Source: Bacteroidales bacterium (GTDB lineage: Bacteria; Bacteroidota; Bacteroidia; Bacteroidales; TTA-H9). Taken from it: a stretch of DNA of 64,000 nt. The notes beneath the pieces are model-generated. The model was not told the origin of the DNA. It worked only from the letters and a program-made list of their open reading frames with translations, and made no database searches. The stretch covers positions 1-64,000 of the forward strand of contig JAQVCV010000004.1 of assembly GCA_028689615.1 (NCBI GenBank), written 5' to 3'. This document shows, piece by piece, positions 56,668 to 64,000 of the stretch; the stretch's first letter is position 1; each line of letters begins with the position of its first letter. A program made the position numbers and the translations under genes.

Positions 56668-58782
56668 CTAGTAGAACAACACGCGGTTGTCTTCTATTTT
56701 TGTTTCTTTTTCGAGTATGCGGAAAAGGTTGTTGGCTACTCTCGAATTGAAAGTGCCCTCAAGCTGTTTCTTCTCCACGCTCAGGTTATCGCGTGCCGGG
56801 GCATCGGTAAACTGATCAACCACAACAACCATTGCAAAGTTGGTTCCTTTGATCGGTTTGCTGATTTCGCGGGCGTTCATCGAAAAAATGGTTCCTAGCA
56901 GTGCTGGTTCGCGACCGATCATGGGGATGTTGAACGACATGAAGTTGATATCACGGATGGTATCCACCTTTGCCTGAAGACCGGCAGCTAGTTCATCAAT
57001 GGTTTTAGCGTTTATTTTACCCATTTTCTCTGCCAGAGCCTCAATTTTCTTTTCCTTTAATACAGTAGGCTGAATCATCTCTTTCACTTGTTCGAACGGG
57101 GCTATTCCTTTTGAACGAGTGTTCTTCACAACGGCTACCACGAAACTGCCGTCAACATCTTTCACTTCTGATACCATGCCCACAGTTGTTTCGGGATTGA
57201 AAGCCCACCTGATAATTTCGCGCGGTGATTTCAGTCCGGGGATTTGCTGATCCATGGGGTTGATGTATTCTTTGGTGCGCTTGTTCAATCCCTGATCGGT
57301 AACTGCTTTGTCAAACGATGCCTGATCGTGGTTTTGACCAGCAAAGGCTGATGCCTTGGCATATACCTGCTGGATGGTTGCATTGCTGGGAGCGATCTCT
57401 CTGTTAAGAACAGCAACGCGTACCTTTTCTATGGATTTGGTTTTTCCGGTGATGTTGATCACGTGAAAACCAAAGGGTGTTTCAACTTTTACAACCGATC
57501 CGACAGGATTGTCGAGTACGGCTTTGTTGAATTGAGGAACCATCTGTCCGTCGGCAAACCAACCCAAATCTCCGCTGTTCTTAGCTGCGGAAGGATCGTT
57601 TGAGAAACGGGCAGCCAGGGTAGCGAAATCCTTCTGGTTTTTTTTCGTAGCTGCCAGCAGGCTATCGGCAAGTTTAACAGCCTCTACTCTGCTCCTTTTA
57701 ACGGTTTCAGCGGCACCATAAGCACCCTTGAAGGCGATTAAAATATGGCTGGCTTTCAGCGAATCAGGACGTGATTGCTTGTCAACCAGGCGGGCAATGT
57801 GGTAAATGTCGTTATCAACCCAAGGGCCGGCCATAGTGCCAGGTTCGGAGGCAAACATCAGGCTGTCAATCTGAACCGGAAGTGTTCCTTTCTTTAAGAA
57901 GGTACTGTCGTAGGGTTTATCAGAATTGAAATTGATGAAAGCTGACAGATCGTTGGTGGTTGACATCTCCTGGTAAAGTTTGTCCATCTCTTTAGCCATG
58001 GCAACGCGGTCTTCCTGCGATGGTGTTACCTCGAAAACCACGTAATCGATATCGCGCGATTCGGTCTGATCGTAGAGGTTGATATTTTTATCGTAGTATG
58101 CTTTCAGATCAGCATCAGTCACTTTAACGGCACTGTCGCCAATCATCGAGAAACTCTGCGATACCATCCTGAATTGAGCCTTGATGTTTTTCATCTGGTA
58201 ATCTTTGTTAACCAGTGCTTTAGGCATGTAGTAGCCTTTGCCAATCAAGTTGTTGTATTTTTGGTTCAGACGGTCGGCTTTGATCATTACGATAAGATTT
58301 TCCATCTGTTTCTGAACCGATGCTTCGCGTTGGTCTATAGTTTGAAGGAAGTTAACCAACAAATTGTGGTCAAACTGGTTGGTTTCAGGATTCGTGAAGT
58401 TTTGAATGATGAAACGGTGAGGATTGGGACCCTGAATCAGATCAGTGATCTCTTCTTCTGAAATGGTCAGCCCCAGAGTTTCGTATTGCTTTTGCATGAT
58501 CACCTCGTTGACCAATTGGTTCCAGGTGTTTTGTCTAACGGTGAACACCTCTTCTGCAGTCAGATTATCCTTCCCCATCCCTTGCTTGGTAAGCTCGGTG
58601 TTGGTTTCTACTTTTTGTTCGAATTCTTTGTAGGTAATCTCTTCTCCATCAATGTTCCCGACATTGGTTTGGTTTCGCCAGGATTTCAGGCCAATGTCGC
58701 CAATAACGAAGGCTCCGATAGCCACGCCAACCAGCGTAACAACCAATCCTGAATGCTTGCGGATGTTTCCTAATATTGCCAT
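56668..58782 (-). CDS. PpiD/SurA-like peptidyl-prolyl isomerase
   Basis: A 704-residue inner-membrane-anchored periplasmic chaperone. One N-terminal helix (SGLVVTLVGVAIGAFVIGDI) is followed by a SurA_N-like domain (about 40-240) and a parvulin domain about 342-445 (ASHILIAFKG at its start, DLGWFADGQMVPQFNKAV, ETPFGFHVI). A second, degenerate PPIase-like part fills the C-terminus. It should assist folding of outer-membrane and secreted proteins. It lies downstream of lptC in the same direction but has its own promoter (58809-58816). Confidence 0.9.
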   Translation of the reverse strand: MAILGNIRKHSGLVVTLVGVAIGAFVIGDIGLKSWRNQTNVGNIDGEEITYKEFEQKVETNTELTKQGMGKDNLTAEEVFTVRQNTWNQLVNEVIMQKQYETLGLTISEEEITDLIQGPNPHRFIIQNFTNPETNQFDHNLLVNFLQTIDQREASVQKQMENLIVMIKADRLNQKYNNLIGKGYYMPKALVNKDYQMKNIKAQFRMVSQSFSMIGDSAVKVTDADLKAYYDKNINLYDQTESRDIDYVVFEVTPSQEDRVAMAKEMDKLYQEMSTTNDLSAFINFNSDKPYDSTFLKKGTLPVQIDSLMFASEPGTMAGPWVDNDIYHIARLVDKQSRPDSLKASHILIAFKGAYGAAETVKRSRVEAVKLADSLLAATKKNQKDFATLAARFSNDPSAAKNSGDLGWFADGQMVPQFNKAVLDNPVGSVVKVETPFGFHVINITGKTKSIEKVRVAVLNREIAPSNATIQQVYAKASAFAGQNHDQASFDKAVTDQGLNKRTKEYINPMDQQIPGLKSPREIIRWAFNPETTVGMVSEVKDVDGSFVVAVVKNTRSKGIAPFEQVKEMIQPTVLKEKKIEALAEKMGKINAKTIDELAAGLQAKVDTIRDINFMSFNIPMIGREPALLGTIFSMNAREISKPIKGTNFAMVVVVDQFTDAPARDNLSVEKKQLEGTFNSRVANNLFRILEKETKIEDNRVLFY

Positions 58783-58808
58783 TTTAACTTAAAATTTTAA
58801 ACAGGCTG

Positions 58809-58816
58809 CAAATGTA
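58809..58816 (-). promoter_or_regulatory. -7 promoter element for the ppiD-like gene
   Basis: The minus strand reads TACATTTG, 27 bases before the ATG at 58782. Confidence 0.55.
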
Positions 58817-58925
58817 CACAGTTTGTTATGGTTAAAAAAATTTTTTTATGCGCGGATGCTGGTAGTTCTTTGCTTTTTGCTCTTTCAAAAGGTAAGTTTG
58901 TTGTTCTTGTTTTTATCTTTTTCAT

Positions 58926-59489
58926 TCATCGATCGTCTTCAACCAACAATTCACCGCTAATTTGTTTTAGAGTTCGTTTGTTGAGGTTCTCTTCTGCTTC
59001 GAGTCCTTTGCCAAAAATCACTTTATCGGGTCCTTTTATCTTTACGTAAGCATCGGTGTAAATCATTTTTTTTCCTTGATCCCAGAACAACTTTTCGGTA
59101 TTGAGCTGCTCCTTTTTCTCAAGATTTATGATTACAACATCACTTCGTACCTCCAACAGCTTTTGTCGTGATAAACTTTTGCCATAGCCAGCTCTCAGGG
59201 TCGATGTAATCCGTCTTTCCTGGTCGTAGAATCTGGCGTTGAGTCCGATGGGAAATTCAACAGCAGGTTCTTTCCCTTCAATGTTTTCTAGCAAGCGGCT
59301 GGTTAGTATGGTGCTAACTTTGCTTGAGTCGCTGTAGATCATCGTAACATTTCGGGCTGTTTCTCCAGGAATGGTATCAGTAAGGTTAAAGGCCTGGATT
59401 GTTCTGATGTCGTTTTTACACGAAACAAGCATCGCCAGCCCTATAAGACTGACGATGCCTTGAAATGCCATTAAATTCGTATTTTTCAC
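58926..59489 (-). CDS. lptC: LptC-like LPS export protein
   Basis: A 187-residue lipoprotein of the LptC family, which passes lipopolysaccharide across the periplasm. Lipobox LVSC near residue 24, then the LptC beta-jellyroll (GETARNVTMIYSDSS; SRLLENIEGKEPAVEFPIG; SDVVIINLEKKEQLNTEKL; KMIYTDAYVKIKGPDKVIFG). The start is probably GTG at 59489, 14 bases after the stop of the TPR gene, giving MKNTNLMAFQGIV; ATG at 59471 is the alternative. Upstream extensions overlap the TPR gene heavily and are rejected. The coaX-OMP-TPR-lptC-ppiD order recurs in Bacteroidota. Confidence 0.85.
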   Translation of the reverse strand: MKNTNLMAFQGIVSLIGLAMLVSCKNDIRTIQAFNLTDTIPGETARNVTMIYSDSSKVSTILTSRLLENIEGKEPAVEFPIGLNARFYDQERRITSTLRAGYGKSLSRQKLLEVRSDVVIINLEKKEQLNTEKLFWDQGKKMIYTDAYVKIKGPDKVIFGKGLEAEENLNKRTLKQISGELLVEDDR

Positions 59490-59502
59490 TTGAACGAAAC
59501 TG

Positions 59503-60870
59503 TTATCGGGCAGCTCTGATGGTTGTGTTTTCCTGAATCCAGCACTCAACGCGGTAGGGATCTCCCACTTTTTTCCCGTGGAAGAAAATAGTTTCCTGCG
59601 ATGGAAATGCAGCAGATGTGGCACCTATCCGTTTATCGGCAGCTTCCGAAATCGACGAATCTAAACGTTTAGCCTGAATGTATTTGTCCACAGCAGCCCA
59701 ATAACCGGCTTTTTTACCCAGCTCGTCTTCACCACAATCTTTTGAACTTGCAGCATAAGCATCGCCGATGATGAGTAAGGGGTTTCCATCAGTAGGTTTG
59801 AGTTCCAATGCTTTCTGTGCATAAGAGCGGCAAGATGTATAATTGTGGAGGCTTAAGTAAACAGTAGCAAGCAAATAGGCAGAAGTTGCCTTGCGATCGT
59901 TATCGGTTTGCAGTTCAAATGCATCTTTAAGATAAGGAACAGCGTCGGCATATTTTTCATCCTTCAAAAGGAGCCTGGCCATCATGTAAGCTGAATTGGC
60001 ATCAGGTTGCACTTTGTGCAGGTTTTGTGTAGCCTGGAAGAAAAGTTGTGTATCGGTGCATTTTTTCTTATCCAGAATTTTGGTGATCTTCTGAAGCAAG
60101 GCCAAATCTTCGGGATTTGCGGCGAATTTGGCTTCGTAAATACGCACAAGATCTTCGCATTTTGCATAAGGCTCGAAGGTCAGCTCTACGTTGTTGCGGA
60201 TGTTCTCCCAGTTAACACGCATTTTTTCGTCCTGAGCGTTAGCTGCAATGTTGGCATCAATAATCTCGCTCATCTGGTCATATACATCCACAATGGTAGT
60301 GCTTTCGGCTTTTCCCTCTTTCACGCGGTTAACAACAGATCTGAAGTAATAAACAATAACATCGCCTGGCGAGTCTTTGCCTTCAAGCTCGATGCTTCTT
60401 TTTAGTATTTCGTAAATCTGCTCGTTGGCTTCAGGTTTTACTTCGTAAAGCATAACTCCTTTGCGTCCTAAAATGGTTCCTTCTTGCGGAAGACGGGTTT
60501 TGTAATGCAGTGGGAAATATTTCATACGACCATCAAATACCATCATAAGGGTATCGATATAGGCATCTTTCCTTTTGGCATCTTTTTCGTTACGAAGTTT
60601 ATACTCCATAATTTTCAAGCCGTCGATGTAGGTATTTTCACGTGCCTTGGGGCAGTTTTTAAATACCCAGCGCCACGAAGGGAGAGCATCTTTGTAGTTC
60701 TGTTGTTTGTAGAACTCTTTGTAAAGCGAGAGGTTGGTGATGCATTGTACGCTGTCGGTGCCGTACTTGGGGCCTTTGTCGATAGTTCCCTGGTTTTGTG
60801 CAACAGCCGAAAGTGAAACTGTGGCTGTCAGCCCGATTGCCAAAACAAGGGATTTGATACTTGTATTCAT
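59503..60870 (-). CDS. Exported tetratricopeptide-repeat protein
   Basis: A 455-residue protein with signal peptide MNTSIKSLVLAIGLTATVSL to AVAQ and several TPR-like helical pairs (EFYKQQNYKDALPSWRWVFK; LLKDEKYADAVPYLKDAFEL; NYTSCRSYAQKALELKPTDG). Ends in a short C-terminal tail before lptC, 13 bases away. Likely a periplasmic scaffold in envelope assembly; partner unknown. Confidence 0.85.
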   Translation of the reverse strand: MNTSIKSLVLAIGLTATVSLSAVAQNQGTIDKGPKYGTDSVQCITNLSLYKEFYKQQNYKDALPSWRWVFKNCPKARENTYIDGLKIMEYKLRNEKDAKRKDAYIDTLMMVFDGRMKYFPLHYKTRLPQEGTILGRKGVMLYEVKPEANEQIYEILKRSIELEGKDSPGDVIVYYFRSVVNRVKEGKAESTTIVDVYDQMSEIIDANIAANAQDEKMRVNWENIRNNVELTFEPYAKCEDLVRIYEAKFAANPEDLALLQKITKILDKKKCTDTQLFFQATQNLHKVQPDANSAYMMARLLLKDEKYADAVPYLKDAFELQTDNDRKATSAYLLATVYLSLHNYTSCRSYAQKALELKPTDGNPLLIIGDAYAASSKDCGEDELGKKAGYWAAVDKYIQAKRLDSSISEAADKRIGATSAAFPSQETIFFHGKKVGDPYRVECWIQENTTIRAAR

Positions 60871-60908
60871 CTTTATATTCTGTAATGAGATTAATTAGTT
60901 TCTTCTAA

Positions 60909-60916
60909 CAAAGTTA
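60909..60916 (-). promoter_or_regulatory. -7 promoter element for the TPR-lptC pair
   Basis: The minus strand reads TAACTTTG, 39 bases before the ATG at 60870. Read-through from coaX is also possible. Confidence 0.45.
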
Positions 60917-60936
60917 ATACCATTCATACAATGGCA

Positions 60937-62223
60937 TTAATCATATTTAGGTATAACGAACCAACGTTCCATAATTGATATACCCAGGGTAAACCTTATG
61001 AAATTATCTTTGATGAGGTTTTTATCGGTTGTTCCGCGACTCCCGATCTCTGCGCCTAAGTTGATGGTGGTAGCCAGCCTGCGTAAGGGTAAACCAAATC
61101 CAATACTTACTGCGTATTCGTCAATGCCTTGTTGGTTGATGGTAAGGTACGACTGGTTGTAGCGTATCCCCGCACGGTACCTTATCTTTTTCCAGTACCC
61201 GGCTATGCTGCGGTTATCGGGAACAAATTCAATACCTGCGGCAACTCTGAACGAATTGCGTAAAGAATCTGTTTTTCCGAAATACCTGTATTCGCTCCAG
61301 TTTGAATAGCTACCCTCTGCACTGATTATGAATTTCTCTGGTTTTTCGTATGAGAATCCAAAACCAAGACTCATAGGAAGTTTTACTTTTCCTTTCTGAT
61401 CAGGAACATAGCTTACTGTATCTTTAGAATATTCAGAACCATTGTCAATTCCCCCAAATAAAGTTTCTTTCAATTCTTCGGTGGTGGCACTCAGTTCCCT
61501 GCCGTGGCTGTAAGTAGCCCCAAGGGTTAGCTTAGCTCCATTTTTTAGTGTTGGATGGTATTGTACACCAGCAGTAAAGTTTAAATCGCCGATGGTAGTT
61601 GTGTTGGTCGCGCGGGTGTTTAGAACATAAAGCGAATCGGGGAAATTAAGCATTCTAATTCTTTCCAACTTGCCGGATACATAGAGTAAATTGAAACCTA
61701 ATGAAAAGTTATTGCTGATTTTTAATCCATTACCCAGGTAATACTGGTTTAATCCGCCGTCTCCCTGGTAAATCCGCAAAGCATGACCCATTACAGGATC
61801 TGTTTCAAGGTTTTTGATCTTATAGCCAATGGAACTGAAAGGCATCATCCCAATACTAACTCTGTACCAATTAGTTACTGGAAAACCCATGTACAGGTGC
61901 GACAACCCGGCATTAGAGGCTTCCTGAGTAGCTGTGGATGTTTTGAGTGTGGAAAAATTTCCATACATACCCCCTTCAAAAACAAACGATAAACTGTCGA
62001 ATGAAGTATAAGATGCTGGATTGTTAGGAGTTATGTTATACGGACTTCTTACAGCTATTCCCACTCCTCCCATTGCTGCAGTTCGCGAATTGGTAATCTG
62101 GGTAAGATCGCCAACACCAAAGGTTGAATACGGACTTGATGGTCCTGTTTGTCCAAATCCGAGCATCGAACAGCTAATCAGAATAATACTGCCTGAAAGG
62201 CGGAGTTTACGGTAGATTTTCAT
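60937..62223 (-). CDS. Outer-membrane beta-barrel protein (OmpP1/FadL-like)
   Basis: A 428-residue protein with a signal sequence (LSGSIILISCSMLGFGQ) and alternating beta strands to the end, with the last strand finishing in Tyr-Asp. TGPSSPYSTFGVGDLTQITNSRTAAMGGVGIA is typical of Bacteroidota FadL/PorV-like barrels, shown here in parts: SSPYSTFGVGD near residue 30 and AAMGGVGIA near 50. Its start overlaps the end of coaX by 17 bases. It may carry lipophilic solutes; the substrate is unknown. Confidence 0.85.
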   Translation of the reverse strand: MKIYRKLRLSGSIILISCSMLGFGQTGPSSPYSTFGVGDLTQITNSRTAAMGGVGIAVRSPYNITPNNPASYTSFDSLSFVFEGGMYGNFSTLKTSTATQEASNAGLSHLYMGFPVTNWYRVSIGMMPFSSIGYKIKNLETDPVMGHALRIYQGDGGLNQYYLGNGLKISNNFSLGFNLLYVSGKLERIRMLNFPDSLYVLNTRATNTTTIGDLNFTAGVQYHPTLKNGAKLTLGATYSHGRELSATTEELKETLFGGIDNGSEYSKDTVSYVPDQKGKVKLPMSLGFGFSYEKPEKFIISAEGSYSNWSEYRYFGKTDSLRNSFRVAAGIEFVPDNRSIAGYWKKIRYRAGIRYNQSYLTINQQGIDEYAVSIGFGLPLRRLATTINLGAEIGSRGTTDKNLIKDNFIRFTLGISIMERWFVIPKYD

Positions 62224-62947
62224 TAAATCCTATAATTATGTTAAGGCCCTCCAGGACCAAATTAGGGAGTGCAAAGATGCTATTTTTAAGTCTTTTATCA
62301 AAATTCATTAAATCACCCCCCGTGATAACCACCACCAAGTTGTCCCAATTTTTTCGGTAACGATCAATGGTTCCGTCAATTTCGGCTGCCATTCCGTTGA
62401 TTACCCCGTTTAAGATCGATTCTTCTGTGGTTTTTCCAGGGAGAAAGTCAATTTCTTTGTAATTGATCAACGGCAGACGTCCGGTAAAAGTGTGCAATGC
62501 CTTAAATCTCATATTCAATCCTGGACTTATGCCTCCTCCCTCATATATTTTTCCCTCTCTGATAAACTCGTGCGTAAGACAACTTCCTGCTTGAAAAACA
62601 AGGATGTTTTTTGTTTGATACCTGTGTGCTGCGGCAATTGCGACCGCAATTCTATCGCTTCCAAGTGTTTCTGGTGTTTTGTAGTCTATTAGTATCGGCA
62701 GCCGAATACCGGGGCGCATCCAGAACACCTTTCCAAGGTTATGCAAAAGAGGTTCCCAATCAAACTGAGTACCCGCTACTGAGCTTATGATTGTATTAAC
62801 TTTCTGGCCAGATGGTATTCTTTCGGCAATTACCTTCGAAAGAATCGCTGTATTAATAGTGTCACAGTTCTGGAAATGAACCAATTTAAGGCCATCGAAG
62901 AGACCGATTTTGGCTCTGGAGTTTCCTATGTCGATTGTTATATTCAT
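62207..62947 (-). CDS. coaX: Type III pantothenate kinase
   Basis: A 246-residue ASKHA-fold kinase for the first step of CoA synthesis. N-terminal phosphate loop IDIGNSRAKIGLFDG; P-E-T-LGSDRIAVAIAAAHRY near residue 110 carries the catalytic Asp; GGGISPGLNMRFKALH and VVVITGGDLMNF are further family blocks. ATG at 62947 is chosen over 62983 because the TATCTTTG promoter element lies at 62968-62975, between them. Confidence 0.95.
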   Translation of the reverse strand: MNITIDIGNSRAKIGLFDGLKLVHFQNCDTINTAILSKVIAERIPSGQKVNTIISSVAGTQFDWEPLLHNLGKVFWMRPGIRLPILIDYKTPETLGSDRIAVAIAAAHRYQTKNILVFQAGSCLTHEFIREGKIYEGGGISPGLNMRFKALHTFTGRLPLINYKEIDFLPGKTTEESILNGVINGMAAEIDGTIDRYRKNWDNLVVVITGGDLMNFDKRLKNSIFALPNLVLEGLNIIIGFNENLP

Positions 62948-62967
62948 TCCTTTAATGCTTAAAGGTG

Positions 62968-62975
62968 CAAAGATA
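62968..62975 (-). promoter_or_regulatory. -7 promoter element for coaX
   Basis: The minus strand reads TATCTTTG, 21 bases before the ATG at 62947. Confidence 0.6.
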
Positions 62976-63017
62976 ACCTGCAATATTTCAATAAGTTTTA
63001 AAAAATTGTACTTTTTT

Positions 63018-63050
63018 TTTGGAAAATACAGAGCAATATCCGTATCTTTG
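63018..63050 (+). promoter_or_regulatory. Promoter for tRNA-Phe
   Basis: TTTG (63018-63021), 21 bases, TATCTTTG (63043-63050); the tRNA begins 17 bases later. Confidence 0.6.
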
Positions 63051-63066
63051 CAAACGCAAAACCAAC

Positions 63067-63139
<73 letters not shown>

Positions 63140-63140
63140 C

Positions 63141-63166
63141 AAACCGGCTTCCAGCCGGTTTTTTTT
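63141..63166 (+). terminator. Terminator of tRNA-Phe
   Basis: AAACCGGCT-TCC-AGCCGGTTT, a 9-bp stem, followed by T to 63166. Confidence 0.85.
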
Positions 63167-63171
63167 ATGCC

Positions 63172-63759
63172 TTAAGGTAACCTGTTTAAGAATTTACTTA
63201 TACCTTCGAGGTTGGTAATGAAGTCGGCTCCAGCCTGTTGTATCGCTGTCTCTGGCATGGTAGCAATATGAGCTGTGCTCGGATCTTGAACTATGAGGTA
63301 CCCCCCCATTTTTCGTAACATGGACGCTCCATAAGCTCCATCGGAATTGGCACCGGTAAGGATGATTCCCAGCAGATTTCGGTTAAAAGCTCGTGCAGCG
63401 GTTTCAAATAAAACATCAATGCTCGGGCGGGCATAGCTAACCTTCTCATCCACAGTTAATGCTATTGTGAAGTCCTCTTCTATAAGCAGATGGTAGTTTG
63501 GGGGAGCCAAATAAGCGTGAAATGGTTCTATAACTGTTTTATCAAGAGCTTCTTTTACAGTAACGCTCGATATTCTGTTTAGATGCTGAACCAGGTAGCT
63601 ATCAGACGAAGGGCTGATATGCTGAACAACCAGAATAGGAATTGAAAAGCCTGGTCGAAGTGCTTTAAAAAGCTTGGTAAGTGCTTCTACTCCTCCGGCT
63701 GAGGTTCCTATTACTATCGCCTTTGGTTTAAGATGTATTGGAATTTCAGGGATTATCAT
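63172..63759 (-). CDS. cheB: Stand-alone CheB-type methylesterase domain
   Basis: A 195-residue CheB catalytic domain without the N-terminal receiver domain of classical CheB. The triad regions are visible: Ser in IVIGTSAGGVEAL near residue 18, His in LVVQHISPSS near 45, and Asp in IILTGANSDGAYG near 140. It should remove methyl groups from chemoreceptors or other glutamyl-methylated proteins. ATG at 63759 gives a 14-base overlap with cheR; 63813 is possible but overlaps by 68 bases. No receptor or cheA is in the window. Confidence 0.88.
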   Translation of the reverse strand: MIIPEIPIHLKPKAIVIGTSAGGVEALTKLFKALRPGFSIPILVVQHISPSSDSYLVQHLNRISSVTVKEALDKTVIEPFHAYLAPPNYHLLIEEDFTIALTVDEKVSYARPSIDVLFETAARAFNRNLLGIILTGANSDGAYGASMLRKMGGYLIVQDPSTAHIATMPETAIQQAGADFITNLEGISKFLNRLP

Positions 63760-64000
63760 TCGATGTGCTTGGTCGTCTGTATTCTTTTCTGTATATTTTC
63801 TCATGAGTATCAATCACACTGAAATATTCAAAGTGCGCAGAGTATTGAAGGTTTTCTTTTGAACCCAAACACAGTATCCCTCCAGGAGTCAGACTGTCAA
63901 GAAATAGCTTAATCACCTTGTCTTGCAATTCTCTGTTGAAATAAATCAACACGTTGCGACAAACAATAAGGTTAACTTCAGCAAAAACACTGTCGGTTAC
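63746..64000 (-). CDS. cheR: CheR-type methyltransferase, C-terminal part (cut by window edge)
   Basis: The frame is open to the right edge, so the N-terminus is missing. Visible 84 residues include NLIVCRNVLIYFNRELQDKV, the conserved CheR SAM-domain block, and LDSLTPGGILCLGSKENL. It pairs with the overlapping cheB: methylation and demethylation of the same target. Confidence 0.88.
   Translation of the reverse strand, partial: VTDSVFAEVNLIVCRNVLIYFNRELQDKVIKLFLDSLTPGGILCLGSKENLQYSAHFEYFSVIDTHEKIYRKEYRRPSTSNDNP

Overview
The window comes from a member of the Bacteroidota. The lineage evidence is: proteins ending in type IX secretion (T9SS) type A sorting domains, a PID-CTERM-like peptide, promoters with the lineage-specific TAnnTTTG -7 element, a PcrB-type GGGP synthase, the block coaX / outer-membrane protein / TPR protein / lptC / ppiD, and flexixanthin-type carotenoid genes. 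The order is less certain; a Bacteroidales- or Marinilabiliales-like organism is plausible. No insertion sequence, prophage or CRISPR array was found.

Layout. 1-9.0 kb: surface or secreted proteins on the minus strand. These are a huge T9SS cargo cut by the left edge, an endonuclease I, a PID-CTERM-like peptide, and a second T9SS cargo whose signal peptide carries an in-frame TGA. 9.2-12.1 kb: a 22-bp palindromic tandem array, an HU-like protein, GGGP synthase, a HigBA toxin-antitoxin pair, and REP-like repeats. 12.1-17.2 kb: metH-metF behind an S-box (SAM-I) riboswitch and its terminator. 17.3-25.5 kb: two divergent carotenoid operons, crtI-crtB-crtYcd leftwards and crtD-cruF-crtW-acyltransferase-glycosyltransferase-TPR protein rightwards, with a symmetric repeat set between them. 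25.5-41.7 kb: a DUF4143 ATPase behind a 47-bp perfect palindrome, tryptophanase with a short upstream ORF, and housekeeping and membrane genes (CDF transporter, cytochrome b, pdxH, M16 protease, PAP2, glyS, lutB-like, rpiB).

41.7-42.2 kb is an AT-rich, gene-free stretch packed with TTATCAACA DnaA-box-like 9-mers and is a candidate chromosomal origin. 42.2-64 kb: nadA, tRNA-Thr, an S9 peptidase, a DUF4837 lipoprotein, a LysM lytic transglycosylase, a PAS protein, a secreted peptidylarginine deiminase (PPAD-like) with a T9SS domain, a large BNR-repeat T9SS cargo, dnaG, ppiD, lptC, a TPR protein, an outer-membrane protein, coaX, tRNA-Phe, and a cheB/cheR pair cut by the right edge.

How genes work together. 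The carotenoid genes predict a monocyclic 4-keto, 1'-hydroxy, 3',4'-didehydro carotenoid (deoxyflexixanthin type) that may be glycosylated and acylated. MetH and MetF form the methyl-transfer branch of methionine synthesis under SAM feedback. LptC, PpiD and the beta-barrel protein belong to envelope biogenesis. The T9SS cargoes share C-terminal sequence, in places identical at DNA level, which suggests ongoing recombination.
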